A stretch of DNA of 64,000 nt from Corynespora cassiicola (GCA_022059125.1 JAEUWY010000002.1:5419363-5483362); one strand, 5' to 3'; positions 22,353 to 35,340 are shown, numbered from the stretch's first letter. Program-made: numbers and translations. Notes: generated by a model from the letters alone, not told the origin.

Positions 22353-23484
22353 ATGAAGCCTTGTGATACCAAGGATGATTCCGAAATCGGAGGTTCAGAG
22401 TCCGATGGAGCATTCCATGACTTCATGAAAGAAGCAGGTGAAGATACTTGGATGAAATACCGGTACAGGGGCGAGAAGCTGTTGCAGGGCATGCTTGGGA
22501 CTGCAGCTCAAACAGCTCAAAGTATCTGGCAGGGCGATCTGCGACGTAAGTCTAAACAAACAATAGTGTGCGCAGAAACTGACTGAGCGCATAGAGAATC
22601 TGAAAAGGTGGTATTGGTTCCATGCCACGCCATCCGATGACGCCGAGTGCGACTTCTCAGTAGAAGATCGCAAATTCACGTCTACCTTTAAAGAGCTCCA
22701 AATCGATACCCGCCCGGCATCTAGGGGGGGGGGGGCTGAACCAATACCACGAAGTTCTACACCAAGATGACAATAAGAAAGACAACCAGGGTATTGTGCC
22801 ATGCCATCGACAAAAATACAGTGTTGATGGAAAAGAATACCACGTAAGTCGGTTGGAACATCTCTCCCTCTGCGAGGTATTTTGACTCGAACAGGCCACT
22901 GGAGCATACTACAAGTTTGGGATCAACCAGTCAGACGGAGGTTTGTGCGCCACATGTCGTTTCAAGGTTTTACTTACTATATCTTAGTCATATTCGCCCT
23001 ATACCTCTACAATCCGCGCACCTCCATAGAGGAAGACGCTTTGATTAGCAACAAAACAGAGCCTCCTAAACTTCATTTCTTCTCAGACATCCTTTGGGGC
23101 TGCTGGTCCCACGATGAGAAGAAGGTGAAAAATATACGCTACTTTATTCAGTTGAGCATTACCAACACGGAGACGCTCTCCCTGATCTCAAGAGCATTGA
23201 AGATTACTAACCAGCAAAATGACCATTGGCCTGGAGTGCATTTTCTCACCAGCACACCGGAGGGCGCGGGGCTATTAGGTACCTTAGCCTCACATGAATG
23301 AAATTTCTGTGTTCTAACTCATCATCAGCTTCCCCCCAACGGCGCATCATTTGCCTACTTCCTCATGCAGCACAAGACAGACCTCGGCCCCAAGATGATC
23401 ATCAAAATCACTGTTTTTCTGGCTGGAAAAGGGGGCGATGAGATTAACTTGGTATTTCACGTACATGATGCGCCTCAGTTGTAG
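22353..23484 (+). pseudogene. Conserved fungal protein of unknown function, two homopolymer frameshifts
   Basis: Five exons can be traced: 22353-22545, 22595-22843, 22895-22940, 22988-23278 and 23329-23484, joined by GT-AG introns of 47-51 nt. The translation gives a protein of a conserved fungal type that I cannot name: WYWFHATPSDDAECDF, LNQYHEVLHQDD, GIVPCHRQKY, GAYYKFGINQSDG, NIRYFIQLSITN, WPGVHF, then PNGASFAYFLMQHK and INLVFHV. Two breaks exist. A run of 12 G (22724-22735) in exon 2 puts the upstream frame one base out from LNQYHEV. At the start of exon 5 a run of six C is one base too long to continue the frame from exon 4. Elsewhere the reading frame is clean, which suggests either recent inactivation or sequencing error in homopolymers. 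No signal peptide or transmembrane segment is visible. Confidence 0.65.
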
Positions 23485-25660
23485 TATAGGTCGGTCGATA
23501 TGGTCTCGAACAATGTTATCGGAGCCCACAACAATGATGTTTCTCTTCGGTGCAGGTGTGATGAAGTTATGTCATTAAAACTACGACACCTATGCAAGAT
23601 GGGGCATATTATTGATTATAGAAGTATGTTTTTTCTTCTAATTAATGCCTGTTTTTACTTTTTTTTCCCTTTCCTCTACATGTTTCTTTATATACATTAA
23701 CCCACAGGCTACACGCTTTTAATATTAGGCAGGTCCTAACTATACCTACTTTGCCTTTTCCCTCTTTATATCAATTTTAATTTAGGCAAAGAAATATAAG
23801 ACTACACCTACTCATAATGTCGAATTCCTAGTTTTATATATTATCCATTAACCCACTTGGATATAATTTGCCCTGATTACAAAACCTATTCTAGATACAG
23901 ACGGTATAATTGCATTGGAAACAGCGCACACGTAAAAAACGGGCAGTGACGCATTGCTTCAACAGCTGGCATGCGCAATAGCACCGAGCGTACTACGCAT
24001 TCTTGGGAGCGCGCGGGCAATCTCGGCTGATTAAGCGCCACCAAGATCTCAGGGTTCATAAACAAACATCATAACTCTTCGAACCTCAAAACCAAATACC
24101 TTTGGTCCAGAATAAGAAATACTCAGCAAAGGCATCGCTGTGTCTCAAGAAGTATATGCGCATAATTTCCCCTCCCGCTTTCACAACTTATTGGGATTTA
24201 ATTCTCCTAATTATTATTGCTTCTGCTGTAAAATTCGGCCCCTAAGAAATGTGCCCACGTAAAAATCTGGCTGACATCTGAGCTGCTACTAGATCTTGCA
24301 CCGTCTCGAGGCCTATCTAAATAAAATTTTCAAGTCCTCAAAGCACTCATAATAGGAATAACACCTGTAGCAGGTGCTCTCGTTTTCCTCATCGCACTTC
24401 GCAATGACTCAAAAACCGATCTGCTCCTCACCCATCAGAACATGATCTGATCAATACGCCCTCATCGCTCAACAAGGTACTATTATCAGATTATCATACT
24501 CCACGGGCATTTCGTGCAAAGACAAAAGAGCTGCGTATCAAATGCATGAAAAGAAGGAAAGGAAAGAGGGAGAGGGGCAAAATCGGCACCGGCAAGCAAA
24601 TATCGAACCACGGCACGTAAAAGCCGTCTGTGCGCAGCCTCCTGACGGAGTAGCATCATTTTCCGGCCTGTTTACCGCTAGGCAAGCGAACTTCCTGTTC
24701 TTCTGGCCATGCGACTGTGCTTTCGGCCCTTCCAGGTCACCTACACAGACTATCACGGACAAAGACCCGGGCGTAGGGCGCGATTCGTCAACAGATCACG
24801 TGCTCTCACACACCACCAGAGCTCCCACGTATCCTCGGTTTTACGTCCATCAGCGGCTTCCAGCGGCACTTGAGACACCCAACGATACTTTTGGATCTCA
24901 GTCAATTATGAATCCCACTGCTGCACCAAGCTGTGGCTTCGGTCATATACCGTAAGAGGCGGTTGCAGTATCAAATGCTCACCTGCGCCTCGCAATGTGC
25001 TGATAGCTGATCCTGCGAGAGATGCCCTCCACCAGTAGGAGGGGACCAGACGACGCAATCGACATTTTCATTATCACTTAGCGTATGCAACAGAAAACGT
25101 GGGCTCGACGTAAACCTAGCTGCTCCCCGCCATCAGGCAAAAAGCCAAGCTTGTGCAGCCTTGGAGGCACAAAGTTTGATCCCCGCTCCGCTCCGCCCCA
25201 GAGTGTTCGACCGCAAGCGACCCAGTCAAATTTCAAGAAAAATGGCGGAGGGACGTTATCAAGTATGGGCTTCGTCTGGCCAAGTGGTCTGTGAGGAGAG
25301 TGCCCGACCCTGAGTGGTATGGAAGAAAACGCCAAGCAGATCCCAGCCGGAACTCGGAACACTGTGGTGGTCTCCTGCCCCTAGGGTGATAATTGCCAAC
25401 TTTGCCAAACAATCCTTCAGCAGGGGTTTCGATCCAAAAAAATGGGTCGAGATACCGGGCAGCTGGGCATGGGGTTGATGTTGCATTGAAGATAACGAAC
25501 CGCCACCGTGGTCGACCTCTGAGTATAAGATGTGCGGTCGCCAGCCCGCTGGGAGCTGTTTTGGCCTCACGCAAAATTGATTGATCGAGACCTGCTTTCC
25601 TCGCTCGCATCACATCGACTCCATTCCTTGTTAAGAGCCGACCGATCTCCATTGCCTGTC
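23485..25660. other. Intergenic region upstream of symporter
   Basis: No convincing gene. An open frame of 137 codons at 24542-24955 has no domain and reads as chance coding. The region 24950-25660 should hold the symporter promoter. One perfect iron-GATA-type site is annotated at 24483. Confidence 0.4.
24483..24491 (-). promoter_or_regulatory. Single ATCTGATAA iron-GATA-type site
   Basis: TTATCAGAT is a perfect match to ATCWGATAA on the minus strand, 1.17 kb upstream of the symporter ATG. A single copy could be chance. Confidence 0.3.
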
Positions 25661-27226
25661 ATGGCTGAAAAAGACATTAAGGGCGTGGAGCCAACCACTC
25701 TTCCCAGCCCCGATTTCAAGGGGGGGGAAAAGATTCGCGAAGGATCTCCCATCAGCGACCCTGCTCTTTCTCCACAGTCGAGCGTTGAGGAAGGTGAGGA
25801 GAGGCGCAAAACTTTTTGGGAGCGTGTCAAGGAGCCAGGATCGGTCTGGCAGATTCTCATTGCCGCTATCTTAGCCATTGGCATCGGTATGGCCGTGACC
25901 TCCACAGTGGATGAGGTGCCAGATGCTTGCGTTGTTCTGCTTCAAATTCCGGGTGACCTCTGGTTGCGCGCTTTGAAGTGTGTGGGTACGTACACTTCAC
26001 CTCCAGCCGTTTGCGGCCTTGCCCCCGGCCTGGCGCAACTCGACTGACTCGCTACAGTAATGCCAATGATTATCTGCGCCATGATCCTTGCTGTCCAGCG
26101 CCTGCGCGAAATGACTGGTCGTGCCGGACCCCTAGCCAAGTGGACCATTGGATACTACATCATCACGACCTTTATTGCCATTTTCCAGTCCTGCCTTCTC
26201 GTCGGACTCGTCTGGTCTAAGCTCATGCCCGTAGTCGATGATGATATGCTTCAAGTCACGGATGAGGACGATCAGGATATGATTGATGAGCGCGCGAAAA
26301 CCCAGATCCATGATGTGGTATTGGACATGTTTCAGTCGCTTGTTCCTGACAACCTTGTTGGTGCCATTGCCGACAATGCACTACTTTCGATTCTCGTCGC
26401 ATCGGTCGTCATCGGATACTGCATCAAACCCAACTCGAATTCTTCCATAATTCGTGGAGTGAAGGAGGTCGAGGTCATCATCACCAAGATCATCACTATT
26501 TTGATCTACCTTGCCCCAATCGGTGTCTTCTTTTTGATCCTCCCGAATCTCTTCCGCCTTGACCTTGAGCAGGTTGGAATGAATCTTGGTATTCTGATTG
26601 GAGGAACTCTGACTATGATGTTTATCCATCTGTTCATTGTTATCCCCATCATCTTCTTCTCCTTCACCCGCCAGAACCCATACACTTTCTGGCTCAAGAA
26701 TTCGCCGGCCTGGATCACTGCTTGGGGTACCGCTTCCTCTGCAGCCACCCTTCCGGTCACTATGCGCTGCGTTCTCGCTCGAGGTGTGCCAAAGACGGTT
26801 GCCAAATTCGCTATTCCACTTGGTTGCTTGATCAACATGGATGGTACAGCCATCTACTTCCCGATTTGCGTGGTTTTCCTTGCAGCCACCCAGGGCATCG
26901 TACTGAATGGCGCCGACTACACTGTTGTTGCCCTCCTTTCGACTCTTGCGTCCATCGGCACGACCCCCATTCCTTCGTCTTCTCTTGTCCTTACAGTCAT
27001 GATTGCGCAAAGCATCAACGTCCCCATCACTGGCATGTACGCCGTGGTTGTTGCCATTGATTGGTTCCTGGATCGCTTCCGAACTGCGGTCAATGTCTCG
27101 GGTGATTTATTTGCGGCAGTGGTAGTTACCAAGATGACTGGGATCAAGGATAGCGATGACGACAATCTCGACTACGAAGAGGAGATGCGCCAGCAGTCTG
27201 TTCCCAATGCTGTTGACCGCGTTTGA
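25661..27226 (+). CDS. SLC1-type dicarboxylate / acidic amino-acid symporter
   Basis: Two exons, 25661-25985 and 26058-27226, with a 72-nt GT-AG intron; 497 aa. It is a multi-pass membrane carrier of the sodium/proton:dicarboxylate (excitatory amino-acid transporter) family, expected to co-transport glutamate, aspartate or C4-dicarboxylates with cations. Diagnostic segments are the Ser-rich reentrant loop GTASSAATLPVT (about 332-343), NMDGTA (about 368-373), and the last helix DWFLDRFRTAVNVSGD (about 442-457). The N-terminal 65 residues are polar and probably cytosolic. The ATG at 25661 gives the expected length before the first helix. It is convergent with the Zn2Cys6 regulator at 27840-30215, with a 613-bp gap. 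The substrate cannot be fixed from sequence. Confidence 0.92.
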
Positions 27227-27839
27227 TGCCATTTTGGATCCTCTTGCTTGTAGACTCGTGTAGCATAGTCCCTGTTAGGAATTAACCCTTTACTGTATGG
27301 TTTTGCATGTTAATCTGTTTGTACCCAAAGTAAAACTACTTTTAGCCCCCAATCATATAGCGTACAGTTGCTTACCTATTCCAACGCCAGAGTACAGGCG
27401 CCCTTCTCGTTAATCCAATTATTACTATTCGTAACTCCGCTCGGTCCAATTTTCTCGCGTGTTACTCCATATTTCAAGAGTGTTAGCGGTGAGCACTGAC
27501 CATCTGGCGCCATTACGTCGGTGACGGCAGGGCACGATCATTAACGGCAGTCTGCATCAAGCCCCACTGGCCGAGCGAGGGAAGATTTCAAAACAACTTT
27601 TGAAGGATTATATGGAGGACTATATGGATAAACGCGGGCATCTTAGGAAACAATAAATAGCCCAAATCTGGACCCTTTACCCTACAACACAAAAAAAATC
27701 AGAATCTACATACAATGTTCTTAAGACCTAGTGCGATGTTTACCTCTAAACTTAGCGAAAATCATTCTATTAACTTCGGAGATATATAAATTTTATAGCC
27801 CTGCGCCCCTTCCTTTTTTTCTTATAAAAGGAACTCTGC
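27227..27839. other. Convergent intergenic region
   Basis: 613 bp between the stop codons of the symporter (+) and the transcription factor (-). It should contain both 3' UTRs. No gene is seen. Confidence 0.5.
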
Positions 27840-30215
27840 TTAAAGTCCTGTGCTGTTTCCACCAAAACCCATACCCTCATAGCTCTCCGGTCCCCATATA
27901 CCCAAGTCGAGTATCTGGTCCATGTCAAAATCAGGGCTTTGCATGGCAGCAAATGGATTGCTGGATCTAATGCTTCCGCTGTTGAGCATGCCCATGCCCA
28001 TATTCATATCTAGTCCCATGTCTCCCATACCATGCTGCGTAAAATCGTCATTGACTTCAAATGAATGATTCAGAAATAAACTCGAAGACTCAGCTTCATT
28101 GTTACTGGACCCGTTTGTAGTATCCGGTGTTGGAATGTTCGTTGGTGTTGGCTGCGGGGCATTCTTCGGGTTGATTTTGCGACAGTACCACTTACGAGTC
28201 AAATCCATAATCATCCTCATAGCCCACCAAAAATCTGGGTGAGACTGATTTTTCCGATCGTACGTCGATAGTTCTTGCATACGATAGCACAATGACTCAA
28301 GATAAAGATCCAGCCTGACTCGATCCTGTGCCCCTTTCACGTCCCACTGTAGGGCAGAATGTGCTTCGCTTGGTATACATAGGCGTGCGGTTGTCATGAC
28401 TACTGTGGGTAGACGCATCCATTCCGAAAAAGAGATCCAATGGTATTGCGTGACAGGAAATGAGAGAAGAGAATCCAGAAAACTTTTTGCAGCCTCAAGA
28501 GTTGATAGTAAGGAATTGAGCTGAGTGTTGCTAGCATTTCCAGCGCCATTGGAAGAAGTTGCTGGACGGAGTGCAACACTATGAAGCTGGAGCTCGGTAA
28601 ATGAACTGGAAAGATCGAGAGCTGCTTGTCGTCAGTGACCGACAATTCTAGGATTAATTAGGACAGACTTCGTTGATATTCTTCACTGTGGCTTGAGCGC
28701 TTCCATTCCTCGAGCTGATTTACCATGAACCTCAGATTCATGGAGATTCGAGGGTCTCCAATAGGCAAATCAACTTCCTCGCCATAGTAAAACGTATCGT
28801 GTATTTGATCATCTAGACGCCTCAACGAAATGAGCTCACTGATGACTTTATCTCCTGCATATTCGCAAGTCAGTTTCAAATCTCGGGCGCATTCTGCCAT
28901 GTAATCGTTAAACTTCAGCAAGTTTGGCTTCTGAAGCCCGCCTGCTATCCTGAAGCTTGTCAGTAGAGACAATGACTATACGACAATCCTCCGTACATGG
29001 ATGAAAGATAATAGCAGCCCAGAAGTGTTCTTTGTCGTTCTCTTTGATCCTCAGGCAAGAGGGGGCTAGGCTTTGGTATGCCTGGAAAGTCTATCAAAGT
29101 CCGCTTGGTCTTTTGGTGGAGGCCAAGATCTAGTGCTAGACCAATCGCGACTTGCTGCAAAAAGAAAATTTGCTGGGTTTTGTGACTGAATACAAAGTGG
29201 TACCTACAATTATAAGTTATATCTTTTGGATTGAAAGAATGACTTACCACGAGAGATATACGATGATACCCTGCAACAGAGGCAGCGTCCTCCGTGGGCG
29301 AACTAGGGTGCGGTTGGCGAGCTCATTCCTGTATATTTCGTCGAGTAACATTTGACGATTGTGATCTCTCCAAGATGACACTGTTATTATGGCCAAAAAA
29401 AGCATGGGTTTTGCTGCATGCAAATCATGTGCACTCAGCATCTGTGAAAGTGGAACAAAAGGAAACGACGCCGACATAGAGCAGAAATCGCTCAACAGTA
29501 CGTCTGCTTCTCCACTAGTTAAAAGTTGCCGAACAGTTGCATGATCGATGGGGGGCTCTGATTTGTTGGTGGAATGGAAAAGAGTATCTGGCGGGCGCGT
29601 TGAGTTTGGATCATCACCAAAGCTGTGGATTTCTCGCAATTTGGTCAAGAACTGTTGGTTAGTATCCACATCCCCTTCATTAGGTTCAGCAGATGGCTCA
29701 TAATCCACCGTTTCCTCTTGGGTGAATGATGATGGGAAGGGTAGCCAGCTTCCTGGCGCTAGGGGTCTTGAGCTTGAGGTTGGATTCGGTCTGGGCGCTC
29801 GTTCGGCAGCTGGCTCGACGGGAGCATTGGCTACATAGGCCTTGTTGGATTCTGAATTAACCAAGCTAGCCACCAGTCCATCGATCTTCTGCTCAACCTG
29901 CGATATGCGGCTTGGTACGCGTCAACGTGGAATCGTGCGGCTCAAGGCAGGGATGACGCACGACGGACCGCGATGTTTGCGGACCTTCCGAGGTGCTTCT
30001 GCCCAAACACACTCTCGCTTAGTCTTCAGACACCTACCAGGTCTTAGTAAAGAACTTGAATGAATATCGTGTTGTCAGAGGACGTACCTTTGACACGTGC
30101 CAGGTTGCTCTTCGCTAAGATAGCATCGCGTTTTCAGACTGCGGCAACGCTGGCACGCTTGAACGGCACGCTGGGCCGCAGTCTTGCCACCACCGGATTG
30201 TTCAACCTCTTCCAT
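27840..30215 (-). CDS. Zn(II)2Cys6 transcription factor with fungal MHR domain
   Basis: Six exons on the minus strand: 30088-30215, 29962-30033, 29248-29910, 28997-29203, 28669-28949 and 27840-28621. Five introns of 44-54 nt join a continuous frame of 710 aa. The binuclear zinc cluster is complete with Cys21, 24, 31, 41, 44 and 51 (C-x2-C-x6-C-x9-C-x2-C-x6-C) and is split by the first intron. A short coiled coil (SRISQVEQKIDGLVASL) follows. The middle homology region includes SWYHFVFSHKTQQIFFLQQVAIGLALDLGLH and PNLLKFNDYMAECA. The C-terminal 130 residues are Asn/Met/Gly- and acid-rich and a likely activation domain. The ATG at 30215 is preceded by an in-frame TGA 18 bases upstream. The last intron has tandem AAG/CAG acceptors, so one residue may be alternatively included. 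It is nuclear by family. Target genes are unknown; the neighbouring symporter is a candidate only by position. Confidence 0.92.
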
Positions 30216-30539
30216 CCCGAAGCGAAGAAATCACCGTTCAGAGCGATGTGTTGAAGAGCTGAAGCTTGATCTGGCGGGTCGGAAGACAGCGTGAGATCCG
30301 ATCCGCGATGATGACTAAGCAGCGCTAGCCGCAGTCAGCAATCGTTTCAGGAAGATTTTCAGGTGCCTCCAGGGCTTGCCGCGTTTTTCCTGTAAGAACA
30401 GTTCAGTGATCAACCACATATATTAATAAAACGCAAATCAACTTAGAAAACATGTAGTTATTATATTAGGTGGGTACCTAGGTAAGTTACTCAAGTCCGC
30501 GATCACGTGTTGTTCGCTCAAAGGATGGAACATTCTAAA
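30216..30539. other. Promoter side of transcription factor gene
   Basis: Normal-composition DNA upstream of the regulator, ending at the AT-rich block. No further gene is seen. Confidence 0.4.
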
Positions 30540-30576
30540 AAAAGTGAAATAAAATACTTCCGCTTTTTTGCTTTTA

Positions 30577-30866
30577 ACGTAAACTACAAGCAAGTAACGC
30601 ATATAAGCAAGCGATGTATTTAATACTAAGCATTTATATAAAACTTTAAAGCTAAATAACTTTTTAACTATAATAGCTATTAAAATAATAATTTAATATT
30701 TAAAAGGCTAGAATTTAAAGCTTTTTATAAATATAAAAATTATATTTATAAATTTACTAATAAAAACGTTATTAAACTTTAAAATTTATTTAAAATAGTA
30801 TTAGTTTAGTTAATATAATAACTTTAAAATAGCCATAATAAATTATAATTTTTTTTTAATAAGTTG
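30577..30866 (+). repeat. Solo long TIR of a Fot1/pogo-like non-autonomous element
   Basis: It begins ACGTAAACTACAAGC after TA (30575-30576) and matches about 290 bp of the left arm of the element at 58882-59952. The right arm is absent. It is the first repeat of the AT-rich block. Confidence 0.65.
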
Positions 30867-30878
30867 AATAAATATATA

Positions 30879-31443
30879 CAGTAGGGTGACACGAAAAAAA
30901 CTTTTTTTAAAAAATAGTAATTATTAAACATTAATAACTTTTATTTAAACTAGCTATTAAAATAAAAGATATTAATTTTTAGAGAATTAGTAAGTATATT
31001 CTAAAAATTTAAAAAAATTTAGTAGCTTATATAATATATATATTCTAAAAATTCAAAAAAATTTAGTAGCTTATATAATATATATAGCTTTAAAATTTAA
31101 GTAAAAAGATAGTAAAAAAAATACAAAATTAAGTACTTAATCATTTTTGATTTAGTTATTATAAACTTATATACTATATAATTATACACAAAAAATTCTA
31201 ATATAGCTTTTTTATTTAAAAAAATAATAATAATATATAACGAATGTTGCAGAATTTTAGCTATTTTATATTTATATTAGCGTGTAAAGTAAATAAGCTA
31301 CGTAAAACCTACGCTTAATATATATTTTAAATATAATTAATATTATTTTTAAAACTACTATTAATATATTATTTAAGCTATTTTTCTGTTATTAATTTTA
31401 GTATAAAATAAATACTATTACTTAAAGCTAAATTTTTTATATA
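30879..31443 (+). mobile_element. Truncated Tc1-like element
   Basis: It starts CAGTAGGGTGACACG after TA and continues as a Tc1 long TIR, with a 44-bp tandem duplication near 31000-31085. It ends where the next Tc1 element begins at 31444. Confidence 0.55.
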
Positions 31444-31934
31444 CAGTAGGGTAATACGAAAAAAACTTGCTTAAAAAAATAGCTGTTTTTAAGCTTAAAT
31501 AACTTTCTAATTAAACTAGTTATTAAAATAAAAAAATTAATTAATAAAGGTTTATTAAAACTTTAGATTTACAAATAAAAAATTAGAGTTTGTATTAAAG
31601 TTATAAGGTTATAAATAAGTTTAAAATAGAGATAAAAAAAAGTACAAAATTAAGTACTAATTTATTTTTTATCTAGCGTATAATTTAATTTTTTCATTTA
31701 ATTATTATAAACTTGTATACTATATATATATAAATTTATATAAGTTTTTTATTTAAAAAAAATAATAATAATAGTAGAATTTTTTTTTTAAAAAATCAAA
31801 TTATATAAATAAATTAAAAATTAAGTAAATTATTAATATTTTGTATAATATCCGTTAGCTTTAATAACTACTTTCTAACGTCTAAGTAAAAATAATATAC
31901 AGTTATCTATTATTTTTTATAGAATTAAAATTCT

Positions 31935-33581
31935 CTGTTTTTTTTTACTGTTTTTATTTTATTATTAACAAACAGCAAGTATATTATTCTATTTCTGTTT
32001 TATTTTAGTTAGTACGTACTATCTGTCGCGTGATTTATATATATTTTATAATATTATTTTATTATATAATATAACGTTAATACGTAATCTGCGCTTTTAC
32101 TTTAAATAATAATAATTTTTTAATAATTTTTTTTTATTTTTAATTTATAATAACTATAAATATAACTGTATAACTTTTAAATATATTTTTAATTTTTAAT
32201 TTTTTATATTTATATTATATAGTTTATATAATTACTGTTATCTGCGCACGTATATCTCCGCCTCTACTTTACTTTTTAATACTATTATTTTCTACTATTT
32301 TAATTATTTTGCGTATATTTTTTACTATTATAATTATATAAATGTTATAATAAAGTTATATATAGTATAGTTACGTATAATATAGCTTACAGCAGTTATA
32401 GTAAAAACTTAAAAAAAGTAAATTAATTAATTAAGTAAAAAAACTGTTAACGTTAAAAGCTGTTTTTTATAAATATTATTTTTTATAAATACTGTTACGT
32501 ACGTACTTAGATATCCTCTTCTACTTTAAAAAGATATTTGGCTAAAAAATAAAAAAATATTACTTACTATATAAAATATATATTTAAATATAGTAATAAA
32601 TATGCGGGAATAGTTAGTATACGTAATTTTATTTCTACTAAATTTTTTTTTAAAGTTCTGTATATAAAGTTTTATAAAATTATTATAATAAAAAAATATA
32701 TATATAGTAATAAAAATTATTATAATAATATTAGTAATATTAGTAATATTAGTAATATTTACAGCCTAAAAAACTATAAAAGTAAAATTTATATTACTAC
32801 TTTAATTAGTTTATTATAATAAAACTACTAATTTTAAAAACTTATAGTTGACTGTAGACTAGCTTATAAACTGGTTTATAAACTAATTTATAAGTTAGTT
32901 TATAGTCTGCAGTCTGTAAACTAACTATAATAATTAATTATAATTTTAATATAAGTTTTAGAACTTACGTGTATAGATATAGAGTATAATAAAATTTAAA
33001 AAGTAAATAATCTGTATAGTTATTATAAGTATAAATAATAATACTTTTCTAAACAGTAATAGCTTTTTTTTATAATACTTACTTAAATAAATATTTATAA
33101 AAGTTAAATTTTTATAGTAAGATGTTAAAGCTTTTATCTAAAGCTTTTATTTAAAGCTTTTATTTAAAGCTTTTATTTAAAACTTATAGTAATTTATTAA
33201 AAGTATTTTATTTTATGCAACTACGCTTTACGTTTAATATTTTAATAACTATAAATTATAACTTTTTTACGTTATTTCTAAATAAAATTTTAAAGCTTTA
33301 AAGCTTTAAAATAGTATTTTTTTTCTAGCGATTATTTTTATAATTTATAATTTATAATCTACAACTCGCGTAGTTATAAATTTATAAACTAATAAGCTAG
33401 TAAGCTTATAAAATAAAAATTACTTATTTACTTATTAATAATCTAATTATTTTTTATTACTTTTAGTTACTGTTTTATTAGATACCTAACTAGTATTATT
33501 TCTGTTTTTTTTTATTAATTTATATTAACTGTTTAGTTCTAGTCTAGTATAGCTAAGAAAGAGACTCCTGTAGCTCTTTTA
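31935..33581 (-). mobile_element. Long retroposon-like element, copy B
   Basis: 1647 bp flanked by near-perfect duplications (AGAATTAAAATTCT at 31921-31934; one A fewer at 33584-33596) that correspond to host Tc1 transposase sequence. The head is at the right end (about 33496-33581). The CAGAG plus A-rich end is at the left in reverse complement. The interior has a 14-bp tandem array at 33126-33182. Confidence 0.75.
33126..33182. repeat. 14-bp tandem repeat
   Basis: Four units of AAAGCTTTTATTTA type inside copy B. Copy A has a single unit near 10945. Confidence 0.75.
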
Positions 33582-35210
33582 ATAGAATTAAATTCTATTT
33601 TTTATTTATAGTGTTTATAAATAAAGTATTTTCTTTTTTATTATTTTTTTTGCTTAATAAATTAGAATGTAATTTTTTTAAATTATTTTTTAATATAGCC
33701 TAGATATTATCTATAGATGCTAAGTCTGGGCTATAAACTAGATGTTTAAATAATTCTATTTTATTTCTTTTAAACTATTTTAAAACTAGTTTAGCTGTAT
33801 GAATTTTTGAATTATCTTGTTGAAATTTCCAGTCTATAAAGTAATTAGTATTTATATTAATTTTATAATTTAATATTGAATTAAATAAATTTAATTAAAT
33901 AATAAATTTAATTTAAAAAGTTAAAAAAAAGGTATATAAACTAACCGGGTTTTATTTGTTTTTTAATAATAGGTTTTAATACTTTTTATATGTAATCTAT
34001 AATATTAAAGTTATTTTTAGAATTAGGTGTTTTAATAAATACTAATTCTGATTTTTCTTCTATCTAAATAGCTTTCTATATTAATATAACAATATCTTAA
34101 GCTATAATTTAATTAGTACTTATTTTTTTAAAAAGTAATTAAATTAAAAACTATAATTAATTTTTAATTAATTTTAAATTTTTTAATTTTTTTTTTTACC
34201 TATAATTTGATTTTATAAAAGCTAATTTAGCTTCTACATTCTTATTTCTTTTTTTTTATATTCTTATTTAGAACCTAGATCTCTTTCTATTACTTACTTA
34301 TTAGAAAATATAATTTTATTTAAATTAATATTTTCTATATTTTTTAATTATTTTTTTATATATTTTAATTTTATTTTAGCTTTTTTTTATTTCAATACGG
34401 CTTTTTAGTACTAATTTTTATACTATAATTTTCTTTTTTTAAATATTTTTGTAAGCTTTTTTTAGATACTTTTACATTATTTTTAAATAATATCCTTTTA
34501 TCTATTTTTTTAGAGCTTTTAATTAAATTTCTGTTAATAGTTTTTTTTATCTTTTTTAGAAAGCTTACTTTTTTTATTAGCCTTATTTAAACTATTAAAT
34601 AATTTTTTTTTATTAATTTGTTTTATAGTATAATGTATACTATTTCTAGATTTATTTAATAAATTAGAAATAGTTATAATAAGTGTATTAGCTCTATATA
34701 AAAGATTAAATTTTTTTTTATAGTTTAAAAATTAAAGTTCTATTTATATTTTTGTTCAAAAAAAATAGAAATTTAGATTTAAATTTCTAAAATACTTATT
34801 TATATACTAATTTAACTAGCTTGTTATTATATAATAATATTTATATAATTAAACCTTTACTTTTTGAACTTTAATTTTTTATAATCTAAATATAAAACTA
34901 TAGCTCTAGTTTCTTGCTTACGTAATATATATTAATCCTAATTTAGTTAGTATTAAAATAACTTTGTTAATAAAAAATAATTAAGCACTTAATTATATAC
35001 TTTTTTTACCTATATTTTAAGCTTTATTCTAATCTTAAAACCTTAATATAAACTTTCTTTCTTTAGTTTTGATATTAAAATGCAAATAAATTTCTATTTT
35101 ATTAGTTTTTTTTTATTTTAAAAGCTAGTCTAGTTAAAAAGTTATTATTATTTAAAAATTGCTATTTTTTAGAGAAAGTTTTTTTCGTGTTACCCTACTG
35201 TATAAATAAA

Positions 35211-35340
35211 ATTTTTTAAAGCTAGATAGACGTTTTTTAAAGTTGAATAGAGGTTTTTTAAAGCTAAATAAAAATTCTCTAAAACTTAAAAGAGGTATTT
35301 TTAAATTAAATAGAGGTTTTTTTTAATTTAATAAAAGCCG
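35211..35340. repeat. About 21-bp degenerate tandem repeat
   Basis: Several imperfect units of the type TTTTTTAAAGCTAAATAGAGG lie directly after the Tc1 right end. Confidence 0.6.

Larger units (their letters stand above)
31444..35200 (-). mobile_element. Tc1/mariner element, RIP-mutated, with nested insertion
   Basis: Ends CAGTAGGGTAATACG (31444) and its complement (to 35200) are flanked by TA. Removing the retroposon copy at 31935-33581 leaves about 2.1 kb, the size of the intact Tc1 at 39058. Minus-strand DNA at 33600-34700 still resembles the transposase, including the region of HPAYSPDLAPIENIW (about 33670-33750), but with many stops. Confidence 0.78.

Noticed and set aside
24542..24955. 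137-codon plus-strand frame
   Set aside because: No family, overlapping counter-frame, low-complexity start; probably chance.
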